Below are positions 35,612-44,323 of a DNA stretch of 64,000 nucleotides, in pieces. The stretch comes from JBGSYJ01 sp041748075 (lineage in GTDB: Bacteria > Acidobacteriota > Thermoanaerobaculia > Gp7-AA8). The position numbers were made by a program, and so were the translations under genes. The first letter of the stretch is position 1. Each line of letters begins with the position of its first letter. The DNA lies in NCBI GenBank assembly GCA_041748075.1, contig JBGTDX010000162.1, positions 62,001-126,000 on the forward strand, written 5' to 3'. The notes under the pieces were generated by a model that was given only the letters and a program-made list of their open reading frames with translations, was not told the origin of the DNA and searched no databases.

Positions 35612-36570
35612 GCTTTCATGAGCCTGTATGGCTGTGGGTTGCGCTCGCGGCAATCCCGTTGACGGCCGGCCTCTGGCGCTTCGAAGGGACCCGACGGAGG
35701 CTCGCCGAGCGCTTCGTGTCGGAACGTCTCAGGGGAAGATCCAACCGTTTTCGTGCTGCGCGTCCTTTCCTCCTGGGAAGTGGCTTTCTCCTCGCGGCCG
35801 TCGCCCTCGCCGGCCCGCGATTTGGACAGGAGATTGTCTCAGTACCTCAGAGCGATGCGTCGCGTATTCTCGTCCTCGACGTATCGGACAGCATGTCGGC
35901 TGAGGATGTCGGAACCTCGAGGCTTTCTGCTGCAAAAGCGATAGGAAAACGGGCGCTGGAAATGCACGATGGGCGTGTGGCACTCGTCATATTCGAAGGG
36001 GAGGCCGGTATTCTGTCACCGCTTACGACCGATGTTGAAGCGGTGGCAACACTTCTCGACTCGGTTGCGGCCGGCGAAACCGGTGCACCCGGCTCGAGCC
36101 TGGATAGCGCACTCGATGCAGTGCTGCGACTGATGGATTCCTCGACTGGGAAAACGGACGTCATTCTCATCAGTGACGGGGAGCAGCAGGGTTCGACATC
36201 GCTCCAGAATCTCCCCCGCGTCGCGGCCAGGAGCGCAGTGGTCCATGCAGTAGTCATCGGGACAACCGAGGGGGGACGGATCCCGGCGGGAAAGCCGGGC
36301 GCTTTTCTTCGCGACGAATCGGGGCGGGAAGTCATTACGAAAGCTGAAAGCCAGGCAATGGAGATGATCGCGGGAGAGACCGGAGGCACATTCCTGGTGA
36401 ACCCGTTTGACGAGGTGTCGCTGTCGACACTCGCGTCCGCCGGGTCTGGCGGGTATGAAACGAAAGGGCGCAGCACCACGACGGTTCCGATTGAACGGTT
36501 TCAGTGGCCACTGGGCGCCGCTCTGGTTTTTCTGCTCGCCGGTTCGGTTGCGCATCGAGGCGCCGAATGA
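35590..36570 (+). CDS. batB: BatB-like membrane VWA protein
   Basis: 326 aa. N-terminal helices (PVWLWVALAAIPLTAGLW), a VWA domain with LVLDVSDSMSAEDVG and LISDGEQQG, and a C-terminal helix. Paralogous to the gene before. Its 3' end overlaps the TPR gene by 4 bp. Confidence 0.88.
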   Translation: MVEIAGVSFHEPVWLWVALAAIPLTAGLWRFEGTRRRLAERFVSERLRGRSNRFRAARPFLLGSGFLLAAVALAGPRFGQEIVSVPQSDASRILVLDVSDSMSAEDVGTSRLSAAKAIGKRALEMHDGRVALVIFEGEAGILSPLTTDVEAVATLLDSVAAGETGAPGSSLDSALDAVLRLMDSSTGKTDVILISDGEQQGSTSLQNLPRVAARSAVVHAVVIGTTEGGRIPAGKPGAFLRDESGREVITKAESQAMEMIAGETGGTFLVNPFDEVSLSTLASAGSGGYETKGRSTTTVPIERFQWPLGAALVFLLAGSVAHRGAE

Positions 36571-37187
36571 AAGGTGTCGCAATCATTGCGCTGGTTCTCG
36601 CGACCGGCGGATTGTTCGAGCGACTTACGCGCGATACCAACTCCGCCGCAGCAGCCAGACGCGGTGTCACCAGTTTCGAGCAGGGCGCATTCCCCGCCGC
36701 GGTCGACGCCCTGTCCAGAGCTGCTTCGATCGTTCCCGGTCCACGGTCCGCATACAACCTCGGCACGGCCCAGGTCGCCGCGGGACAGAATCAGGAGGGC
36801 TCGGCGACACTCGATGAGGCGATGGGCGACCCGGAGATCCGTCCTGATGCATTGTTCAACCGCGGCAATAGCGCTCTCAACGCCAATGCGCTGGAAGCTG
36901 CGGTCCGCGACTACAGCGATGTCCTCCGATTGCGCCCCGAAGATGTGGCGGCGAAACGCAATCTCGAGATTGCACTCCGTCGGCAGCAGTCATCACCACA
37001 GCAGTCCCCGCAGAATGAGCAGCAGGAGGATCCCGGCCAGGACGGCGACCCGGGTCAGCAGCCGCAGGCGGGATCGTCGGAGGATCGCGAGGCCGAGGCG
37101 CTGCTCCGCAGCGTCGAGCAACAGGAGCGGGAAGAGTTGTCCAGGATGCGCCGAAGGAGTCCATCCACCCGCAGGATCGGCTGGTAG
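36567..37187 (+). CDS. batC: BatC-like TPR protein
   Basis: 206 aa from ATG 36567. A signal or anchor segment (VAIIALVLATGGLFERL) is followed by TPRs (FEQGAFPAAVDALSRAASIVPG, DALFNRGNSALNANALEAAVRDY) and a Gln/Ser/Pro-rich C-terminus (QQSSPQQSPQNEQQEDPGQ). Length and order match BatC. Partners are probably the adjacent VWA proteins. Confidence 0.8.
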   Translation: MKGVAIIALVLATGGLFERLTRDTNSAAAARRGVTSFEQGAFPAAVDALSRAASIVPGPRSAYNLGTAQVAAGQNQEGSATLDEAMGDPEIRPDALFNRGNSALNANALEAAVRDYSDVLRLRPEDVAAKRNLEIALRRQQSSPQQSPQNEQQEDPGQDGDPGQQPQAGSSEDREAEALLRSVEQQEREELSRMRRRSPSTRRIGW

Positions 37188-37189
37188 CG

Positions 37190-38902
37190 ATGAATCGTGC
37201 GTTCGTCGAGCCCTCTGCCCGTCTGATTGCAGTGAGGGGCAGGAGTAAGGAGAACTGTACAGGATCGCGAACCTGCCGTTGGTCCGTGTGGACCATTCAC
37301 TCCCTGGCCACGATTCTCTTTTTCTTCTTCGCAACCGCTCTCCACGCGGCCTCCATGACGGTCGAGCCACGCACGGCGGCGATGGACGAGCCGATTACCG
37401 TCACCATCACGCTCGAGGGCGACCTCGCACGGCTCGATGCGATAGACCTGCCTCTCGAGAATCTCGTCATCCAGAGCGGACCTTCCGTCTCGTCACAGTT
37501 CGAGTGGAGAAACCGCGTGACCACGAGGCAGAAGATCTTCCGGTGGGTCGTGTACGCGGGAGAATCCGGCGATGCGTCCGTCGGTCCCGTACCTCTCGAT
37601 GTGAGCGGCACCTCGGTCGTACTCCCTCGTACCGGCGTTCGAATCCTTCCGGATCCTCTCGCAGGTGCTGCCTCAGCCGAAGACGTCGTGCGGAGGCTTG
37701 TCGCGACAGGGCGTGATCGGATTTTCATCTTTCCCGAAATCGATCGCACGGACGTCGTTGTCGGAGAGCAGGTTGTCGTGACCTGGTATCTCTACACCGC
37801 CGAATCCATACGGGATCTGAACATCAGCTCGACTCCTTCCCTGAGGGAATTCTGGATCGAAGAGATACCGCTGGCGGATGAGCCGACACGCGAGGTGCAG
37901 CTCGCCGGAATCCTGATGCAGCGGCTTCCTGTCCGGCGCGTGGCCCTGTTTCCACTCCAGAGTGGACGGTCAAGCGCCGGGAGGCTCGTCGCGGTCGCCG
38001 AAGTCATGAGACCGATCCGCGACCGGCGAGGTTTTTTTTCACCAATTGAGCGGAGGGTTGGCCGCGTGGTATTGCGATCGCAGGCGCCCGAGCTCCGCGT
38101 CCGGCCATTGCCCGTCGAAACGAGGGCGGATGCGGTCGGAAGATTCACTCTTCGGTGTACTCCGCCGAGCGTGCCGTCCGAGGGACCGGTGAGCTTTGAC
38201 GTGACGGTGATGGGGGAAGGAAATCTCAGGTCCGCGCAGCAACCGGAATTCGCCGTGCCGCCGGATGCGCGGGTGGACGTGCAGGACCGGGGAGTATCGG
38301 TGAACCGGTCTCAGGGAGGAGTCGTGATGTCGCGGACGTGGCGGTTCATCGTCCTGCCGCGGCGCAGTGGTCCGCTCGAGCTTCCGGCGGTTCATTTCCA
38401 TGCGTGGGATCCAGGGAAGAAAGAGGAGGTGAGGCTCGAGTGCGCGGGACGGCAGGTGATGGCCAGAGTGTCTTCGGCGATGGCTACTCAGCCGCCCGAG
38501 CAGGAGCGGTCGAGTGAGCCACCGGAGTGGCCTCTGCAGCTCATCGCGACGTTTGTCGCGCTGCTACTCGCGGGTGGATCTGTCATTTTCTTCTGGCGTC
38601 GACGCAGCAGACGTAGCTCGCCGACTGCGATTGCGCTGATGCAACAGGCGGGAGACCCGGGCGCAATGCGGACGGCGATTCACGAAGTGATCGCCCGTGA
38701 GGGACTCAGCCCGGAGGCTCTGTTCAGCGACGCGTCCGAGCTCGGAGAGACATTCCGTGCGTTGCAGTCGCTGATCGACATTCACGAGCGGGAGACGCTC
38801 ACGGCGGATCGCTCACCCGAAGAGCTCCGGCGAAGGGCTCGCGAGTTCGGACGTGAGCTGGATCGCGTCCTGGCGGACAGGGCACGGGAACGCCGTTCGT
38901 GA
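37190..38902 (+). CDS. batD: BatD-like membrane protein
   Basis: 570 aa from ATG 37190. GTG 37286 is an alternative that starts just before the signal-like LATILFFFFATALHAAS. The long periplasmic beta-rich part (MTVEPRTAAMDEPITVTITLEG..., RFTLRCTPPSVPSEGPVSFDVTVMGEGNL) is typical of BatD. One membrane helix (LQLIATFVALLLAGGSVIFFW) and a cytoplasmic tail follow. Last gene of the operon. It overlaps the DUF202 remnant on the minus strand. Confidence 0.83.
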   Translation: MNRAFVEPSARLIAVRGRSKENCTGSRTCRWSVWTIHSLATILFFFFATALHAASMTVEPRTAAMDEPITVTITLEGDLARLDAIDLPLENLVIQSGPSVSSQFEWRNRVTTRQKIFRWVVYAGESGDASVGPVPLDVSGTSVVLPRTGVRILPDPLAGAASAEDVVRRLVATGRDRIFIFPEIDRTDVVVGEQVVVTWYLYTAESIRDLNISSTPSLREFWIEEIPLADEPTREVQLAGILMQRLPVRRVALFPLQSGRSSAGRLVAVAEVMRPIRDRRGFFSPIERRVGRVVLRSQAPELRVRPLPVETRADAVGRFTLRCTPPSVPSEGPVSFDVTVMGEGNLRSAQQPEFAVPPDARVDVQDRGVSVNRSQGGVVMSRTWRFIVLPRRSGPLELPAVHFHAWDPGKKEEVRLECAGRQVMARVSSAMATQPPEQERSSEPPEWPLQLIATFVALLLAGGSVIFFWRRRSRRSSPTAIALMQQAGDPGAMRTAIHEVIAREGLSPEALFSDASELGETFRALQSLIDIHERETLTADRSPEELRRRAREFGRELDRVLADRARERRS

Positions 38903-39122
38903 CGTTAGTGCCAGTCCAGAAGTGAGTCGAGCCCGGCAGAGAGCCGGCGGGCGTCTTCCGCGCAATTCGAATGAACATTCCGAATCGAGCGACGATGAAG
39001 CCGAAGCCCATGAGCGCCACGGCCGTGCGGACCCAGGAGAGCAGCGTGCGCTCGGCGGCGAAAAACACACGTAAGTCGTGTTCCGGCTTGCGTTCGCCTG
39101 ATCCCGGAGTTTCGGTCTCCAT
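38799..39122 (-). pseudogene. Truncated DUF202 (YidH-like) gene
   Basis: From ATG 39122 the frame encodes EHDLRVFFAAERTLLSWVRTAVALMGFGFIVARFGMFIR, the conserved first helix of DUF202 proteins. After IARK the hydrophobic second and third helices are absent; the frame instead runs 104 bp into the antisense of batD (PVPCPPGRDPAH...). The family normally has three membrane helices in ~115 residues. It looks like a gene cut off by a deletion at the batD 3' end. Confidence 0.65.
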
Positions 39123-39125
39123 GCC

Positions 39126-39575
39126 GTGAGGGTAACCCATCATGCGCTGATCCGGCGTAGCACTGATAGTATCGGGTCGGATTTTCGGAGGTTCGCAACG
39201 TCTCGACTGACAATCTTCTTTTGGGTCTGCCTGGGCGGCGCAGCCGGTTCGGGTGCCCGCTATCTTCTGTATATCGCCCTGCCATCGAAGACCTTCCCGG
39301 TCGGAACTCTCGCGATCAATGTCATCGGATCGTTTCTGATGGGCTATCTGATGGAGTGGAGTCTGCGATATCACATGCAGCCGCTCCTCACCGCTGCGCT
39401 TGCCACGGGTGTTCTCGGCGGGTTCACGACGTACTCGGCGTTCAATCTCGAGATGACGAACTACTTTCAGGCGGGAGCATGGCGGGGTGGGCTGTTGTAC
39501 ATGACGCTTACCCTCATCGGCTGCATGCTCGCCGGTCTCGCCGGCTACGCACTCGGAATGCGGCCTCAGCCCTGA
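39126..39575 (+). CDS. crcB: CrcB/Fluc fluoride channel
   Basis: Coordinates give the longest frame (GTG 39126). The family homology begins near 39204 (IFFWVCLGGAAGSGARYLLY), with GGAGG at 39187-39191, but no ATG/GTG there, so the start is uncertain. Motifs: GTLAINVIGSFLMGYLME, GVLGGFTTYSAFNLEM. Four membrane helices; CrcB dimers export fluoride. No fluoride riboswitch consensus was seen upstream. Confidence 0.85.
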   Translation: MRVTHHALIRRSTDSIGSDFRRFATSRLTIFFWVCLGGAAGSGARYLLYIALPSKTFPVGTLAINVIGSFLMGYLMEWSLRYHMQPLLTAALATGVLGGFTTYSAFNLEMTNYFQAGAWRGGLLYMTLTLIGCMLAGLAGYALGMRPQP

Positions 39576-39684
39576 CGACCCGGTCCCTGCGTTTTGCCAC
39601 GACGTCCCTGGGCCTCCTTATCCGGGCATCTCGAGCGGTCTGGCGCAACTTCTGCTCCGTTTCTTCCGCGAAAGGAGAATGACC

Positions 39685-39825
39685 ATGGCTGAAGGCAACT
39701 GCAGACATGATGCTTGTCACTGTGGCGGGAGCGAGATCCGCGCGAACGGCTATTGTTCCGATTCCTGCCGGGAAGGGCGGATGAGTGGCGATAAGTGCGG
39801 ATGTGGACATCCGGACTGCGCGTGA
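39685..39825 (+). CDS. Small bacterial metallothionein (SmtA-like)
   Basis: 46 aa, ATG 39685 with AAAGGAGA upstream. Cysteines and histidines are arranged CRHDACHC, then YCSDSCREG, and KCGCGHPDC: nine Cys and three His in 46 residues. The YCS..C centre and CxCGHxxC tail match the cyanobacterial/pseudomonad SmtA/BmtA pattern. It would sequester zinc, cadmium or copper. It lies just beyond the 3' end of the metal efflux operon and points towards it. Confidence 0.82.
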   Translation: MAEGNCRHDACHCGGSEIRANGYCSDSCREGRMSGDKCGCGHPDCA

Positions 39826-39884
39826 AGTGTAGCTCTCCCCCGAGGCGCTGAAGCTGCCACGGAAGAGATTCCGACATATCTCGT

Positions 39885-42800
39885 TCATTCGGCAGCTTCG
39901 AGCGTTTCCTCTGCGCGGAGGCCCGAGATCCGGAGCCGTCCCTGCTCGAGCTCACGCCGCTTCATGATGAAAAAGATCAGCGGCGTGACCAGCAGCACGT
40001 GAATCGTCGAGGTCACCATGCCTCCGATGATGGGCACGGCGATGGGCTTCATCACGTCGGAGCCTGCGCCCGTCGCCCACAACAGCGGTACGAGACCGAA
40101 AATGGTCGTGGCGACGGTCATCACTTTCGGGCGGACTCGGAGGAGAGCGCCCTCGACCGTAGCCTCAAAGAGCGCTTCGACGGTCAGCTCACCCTCGCGG
40201 ATTTTCCGGTCCAGCGCTTCGTGCAGATAGAGGACCATCACGACGCCGGTCTCCACTGCCACGCCGTAGAGCGCGATGAAGCCGATCCAGACGGCCACCG
40301 ACCAGTTGAACTGGTAGATCCACATCAGATAGACGCCGCCGATGAGCGCGAACGGAACCGAGAGCATGACGAGCCCCGCTTCCATCGGGGAGCGCAGCGT
40401 GAGGTAGAGAATCACGAAGATGATCACCAGAACGAGCGGAATGACGATCTGGAGCCGCTTGCGCGCGTGAATCTGGTTTTCGTACTGGCCTGCCCACTGC
40501 AGGGAATATCCGGCGGGCAGAACGAGCCGGCTGTCGAGCGCTTCTTTCGCCTCTCCGACGAACGAGCCCATGTCGCGCCCACGTACGTTGAGCTGAACGA
40601 GAGAGCGGAGTTGACCGTTCTCGGAGTTGATCATCGCAGGTCCCGGCCTGACATCGATCCGGGCGAGCTGGCCGAGCGGTAACTGAAGTGCATTCGAGCC
40701 CATGCCCGTCGAGGCCCCGGGAACCGTGATCAGAAGATTCTCCAGCGTTTGCGGGCTGTCGCGATAGTCGGCGAGATAGCGTACCTGCACCGGGAAGCGG
40801 GCTCGCCCTTCGACGGTCGTCGTGACGTTCATGCCGCCGATCGCCGTCTCGATGGCCTCGAGCACCACGCCTACGGGAATCCCGTAGCGGGCGATCGCCT
40901 CACGATCCGGTTCGATATCGAGATACTTTCCGCCCGAGATGCGCTCCGAGTAGAGATCGACGGCGCCTGGAATCTCGCGCAGAATCGTTTCTGTCTGCAG
41001 GCCGAGTGCTTCGAGCGTGGTCAGGTCGGGTCCGAAGATCTTGACGCCGAGCTGTGTACGTACGCCGGTGTTGAGCATGTCGATGCGATTGATGATCGGC
41101 TGCGTCCAGGCATTCGTCACCCCGGGGATCTGCAGCTCCTGGTTGAGCTCCTGAATGATGTCTTCCGTGGTGATTCCGGGGGGCCATTCACGCTTCGGTT
41201 TGAGCTGGATGATCGTTTCGAACATCGAAACCGGCGCAGGATCTGTCGCCGTCTCCGCGCGTCCCACTTTTCCCAGAACATACTCGACGGCCGGATGGCG
41301 GGCGATGATGGCATCCTGAAGCTGTACCAGTCGCCTTGCTTCGGTGATGCTGACGCCCGGAAGGGTGACCGGCATGTAGAGCAGCGCTCCCTCGTCGAGT
41401 GGCGGCATGAACTCGCTCCCGAGGCTCATCATCATCGGAATGGTGAGAAGCAGCGCGATGAGATTGATCGCGAGCATCGTCCGCCGCCGCCGTAGCGACC
41501 ACTGAAGAAATGGCCGGTAGGCGCGAGTGATGAAGCGGTTCACGGGGTTCTCGGCCTCAGCCCGCATCCGCCCGCGCATGAAGAACGTCATCAGCACGGG
41601 GACGAGGGTGATGGCCATGAGCGACGCGCCGATCATGACGAACGTCTTGGTGTAGGCGAGCGGCGCAAACAGCTTGCCCTCCTGACCGGTGAGCAGAAAC
41701 ACCGGGAGGAACGAGACGATCATCACGAGCAGGGATCCAAAAATTGCCGGGCCAACCTGCTTTGCCGAGCGGATGATCGTCTCGATGCGATTCTTCCGCG
41801 TCCGCTCCGAGCCCTCCGTCAGGTGGCGGTGCGCGTTCTCCACCATGACGATCGATGCATCGACGATCTCGCCGATCGCCAGCGCCATGCCTCCCAGGGA
41901 CATGATGTTCGAGGTAATTCCGAAAGTCTGCATCAGCACGAAGCTGAACAGAACCGACAGCGGAAGACCGACGAGCACGGTCACTGCCGAGCCGAAATGC
42001 AGCAGGAACACGATCGCTACGATCGAGACGATGATCGCTTCCTCTGTGAGCGCTTTTCTCAAGGTGCCGACTGCCCGTTCGATCAGATCGGAGCGGTCGT
42101 AGGCCGTGTGCACCGTGACGCCGGGTGGAAGCCCCCGTTCGAGCTCCGCGAGGCGCGCTTTGACTCGAGCGATCACATCTCTGGCGTTCTCGCCGTGGCG
42201 CGCGACGATGATTCCCCCAACCACCTCCCCCGTACCGTTCTCGTCGAGCAGGCCCCGCCTGAGCTCCGGTCCTGTCGAAACCGTACCGAGTGTGGAGAGC
42301 GCAATGGGAACTCCCCCCGGCGCATCGACGACGATGTTTGCCAGGTCCTCCACCGATCGCACATAGCCGATGCCGCGCACGATCATCTCGCTCTGTCCCA
42401 CCTCGATCAGACGCCCGCCGACATCGTTGTTTGACGCCCGAACCGCACCGACGACACTCTCCAGCGAGACTCCCCGCGAGGCCATCTTCACGGGATCCAG
42501 GTTGATCTGATACTGCTTGACGAATCCCCCGATCGATGCGACTTCCGCTACGCCGGCCGTCGACTGGAGGCCGAGCTTCAGATACCAGTCCTGAACGGCG
42601 CGTAACTGTCCCAGGTCGTGCTGTTCCGATCGCAGCGTGTACCAGAATACGTGGCCGACTCCGGTGCCCTCCGGTCCCAGCCGCGGAATCACTCCCGGAG
42701 GCAGCAGCCCGGAAATGTAGTTCAGCCGCTCGAGAACCCGGGTGCGAGCCCAGTAAATGTCGACGTCGTCTTCGAAGATGACGTAGACGAGCGAGAAGCC

Positions 42801-43064
42801 GAACATTGATTGCGCCCGGACGGTTTTCAGATTGGCCAGACCCTGAAGATTGGAAGCGAGCGGATACGTCACCTGATCTTCAACCAGCTGTGGAGAGCGA
42901 CCCGGCCAGTCGACGTACACAATCACCTGGTTGTCTGACAGATCGGGAATCGCATCCAGCGGCGCATTGACCATGGCCACAATTCCAGCCCCGATCAGAA
43001 TTGAGTAAGCGAGCAGAACGAGGAACCGGTTCCGTATCGAGAGCTCGATGATCCTGCTTATCAT
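39885..43064 (-). CDS. cusA: Heavy-metal RND efflux pump (CusA/CzcA family)
   Basis: 1059 aa, full length. RND features: 12 membrane helices, the proton-relay helix GGMALAIGEIVDASIVMVENAH, and a second GFIALYGVAVETGVVMVLY. Metal-class signatures FWYTLRSEQHDLGQLRAVQDW and NRIDMLNTGVRTQLGVKI are present; Met residues in SMFETIIQL and IDML fit the Cus methionine relay, favouring Cu/Ag. It forms the inner-membrane part of a tripartite pump. 2 bp after cusB. Confidence 0.93.
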   Translation of the reverse strand: MISRIIELSIRNRFLVLLAYSILIGAGIVAMVNAPLDAIPDLSDNQVIVYVDWPGRSPQLVEDQVTYPLASNLQGLANLKTVRAQSMFGFSLVYVIFEDDVDIYWARTRVLERLNYISGLLPPGVIPRLGPEGTGVGHVFWYTLRSEQHDLGQLRAVQDWYLKLGLQSTAGVAEVASIGGFVKQYQINLDPVKMASRGVSLESVVGAVRASNNDVGGRLIEVGQSEMIVRGIGYVRSVEDLANIVVDAPGGVPIALSTLGTVSTGPELRRGLLDENGTGEVVGGIIVARHGENARDVIARVKARLAELERGLPPGVTVHTAYDRSDLIERAVGTLRKALTEEAIIVSIVAIVFLLHFGSAVTVLVGLPLSVLFSFVLMQTFGITSNIMSLGGMALAIGEIVDASIVMVENAHRHLTEGSERTRKNRIETIIRSAKQVGPAIFGSLLVMIVSFLPVFLLTGQEGKLFAPLAYTKTFVMIGASLMAITLVPVLMTFFMRGRMRAEAENPVNRFITRAYRPFLQWSLRRRRTMLAINLIALLLTIPMMMSLGSEFMPPLDEGALLYMPVTLPGVSITEARRLVQLQDAIIARHPAVEYVLGKVGRAETATDPAPVSMFETIIQLKPKREWPPGITTEDIIQELNQELQIPGVTNAWTQPIINRIDMLNTGVRTQLGVKIFGPDLTTLEALGLQTETILREIPGAVDLYSERISGGKYLDIEPDREAIARYGIPVGVVLEAIETAIGGMNVTTTVEGRARFPVQVRYLADYRDSPQTLENLLITVPGASTGMGSNALQLPLGQLARIDVRPGPAMINSENGQLRSLVQLNVRGRDMGSFVGEAKEALDSRLVLPAGYSLQWAGQYENQIHARKRLQIVIPLVLVIIFVILYLTLRSPMEAGLVMLSVPFALIGGVYLMWIYQFNWSVAVWIGFIALYGVAVETGVVMVLYLHEALDRKIREGELTVEALFEATVEGALLRVRPKVMTVATTIFGLVPLLWATGAGSDVMKPIAVPIIGGMVTSTIHVLLVTPLIFFIMKRRELEQGRLRISGLRAEETLEAAE

Positions 43065-43066
43065 GG

Positions 43067-44323
43067 TCAGTGTCCCCCGTGAGGGGCTTGAAGCTGCGAC
43101 TCGGAATCGAGCAGGAACGCTCCCTCCGCCACCACGCTCTCGCCCTCCCGCAGTCCTGAGAGAATCTCGACGCGATCACCCGAGCGCGTACCCGTCTGCA
43201 CCTGTCGCAGCGAGAACGCCCCCGGCGCGGTTTCTACCCAGACGAACTGCTGCTGCCCCCGATCGATGATCGCTCCCGGCGGAATCGCAAGGCCCCCGGC
43301 GCGCGCTTCACGTGGAAACTTCACGCTCACGAACATGTCGGGCTTGAGCTGAAGGTTCCTGTTCGGCAGATCGATGCGCACGCTCGCGCTGCGCGTCTCG
43401 CCCGAGAGTACCGGCTGGATGAACGCCACGGTTCCCGGCAGTTCCGTGCCTGGGAGGGCCGGCGAGGAGATGCTCACGCGCTGGCCGGTACGGATCTCCG
43501 GAAGCTGCTGTTCGAAGATGTCGGCCTCGACCCAGACGGTCGACAGATCCGCGACTTCGATCAGAGGTTGGCCCTCCGCGACGTACTGCTGTGGAACGAC
43601 CATCTTCTGCGTCACGATGCCGGAAACCGGCGAGATGATTGTCGTGGCATAAACCGCCTTCCGATCGGCAACTAGACGCTCGATCTGCGATGCCGGCATT
43701 CCCATCAGCAGCAGGCGCCTTCGAGACGATTCCACCAGGTCGTTCGCCGCGTTCGTGGACGATCGATCTCTGTTCGCCAGTGCGACGAGGAATTCATTCT
43801 GTGTCGTGTACAGATCAGGCGAGTAGATCGTTGCGACAGCACCGCCCTGCTTCACCGTGTCGCCTGTGAAGTTGGCGTAGAGCCGCTCGATCCTTCCGGC
43901 GGTGTACGAAGTCACCTGCGCGACGCGTCTCTCATCGAAGGTGACGCGACCCGTCGTGACCAGCTCCGCGCCGGCCATTCCGGACACGACCCGGACAGTC
44001 CTGACGTTCGCCATCACCTGCTGACCCTGCGAAAGTGCGAGGGTCGTGGCGCCATCGATCCTTCCGTCTTCCGCGATCTGCGCCGCAACTGCGGACTCCG
44101 GCAATGTGGCGCGTTTCACCAGCTTCATCCCGCAGATCGGACAGCTGCCCGGTCTGTCCGACGTCACGGTCGGGTGCATGGGGCAGAAGTAGATTTCGGA
44201 TTCCGAAGCGGTGCGTACGTGCGGATCGCTGCGACGCTGCCACAACACGCCGGCAGCCGTGGCGAGAAGGAGCACGGCGATCGAAATGACAATCAGAAGT
44301 TGTTTGCGCGTCATGGTAGTCAC
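43067..44323 (-). CDS. cusB: Metal efflux periplasmic adaptor (CusB-like) with heavy-metal-binding domain
   Basis: 418 aa. N-terminal membrane anchor (LLIVISIAVLLLATAAGVLW), then a metal-binding domain FCPMHPTVTSDRPGSCPICGMKLV (Cys/His/Met). The usual membrane-fusion-protein barrel-sandwich and hairpin follow (VTSYTAGRIERLYANFTGDTVKQGG; ATIISPVSGIVTQKMVVPQQYV). It links pump and outer-membrane channel and may hand metal to CusA. Overlaps the TolC-like gene by 4 bp. Confidence 0.93.
   Translation of the reverse strand: MTTMTRKQLLIVISIAVLLLATAAGVLWQRRSDPHVRTASESEIYFCPMHPTVTSDRPGSCPICGMKLVKRATLPESAVAAQIAEDGRIDGATTLALSQGQQVMANVRTVRVVSGMAGAELVTTGRVTFDERRVAQVTSYTAGRIERLYANFTGDTVKQGGAVATIYSPDLYTTQNEFLVALANRDRSSTNAANDLVESSRRRLLLMGMPASQIERLVADRKAVYATTIISPVSGIVTQKMVVPQQYVAEGQPLIEVADLSTVWVEADIFEQQLPEIRTGQRVSISSPALPGTELPGTVAFIQPVLSGETRSASVRIDLPNRNLQLKPDMFVSVKFPREARAGGLAIPPGAIIDRGQQQFVWVETAPGAFSLRQVQTGTRSGDRVEILSGLREGESVVAEGAFLLDSESQLQAPHGGH

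Noticed and set aside
39126..39210. Fluoride riboswitch upstream of crcB
   Set aside because: No conserved pseudoknot sequence (e.g. GGNGAUG) was found in the leader.
40749..41495. 248-aa plus-strand ORF antisense to the RND pump
   Set aside because: The pump gene is full length with family motifs; the opposite frame shows no domain.
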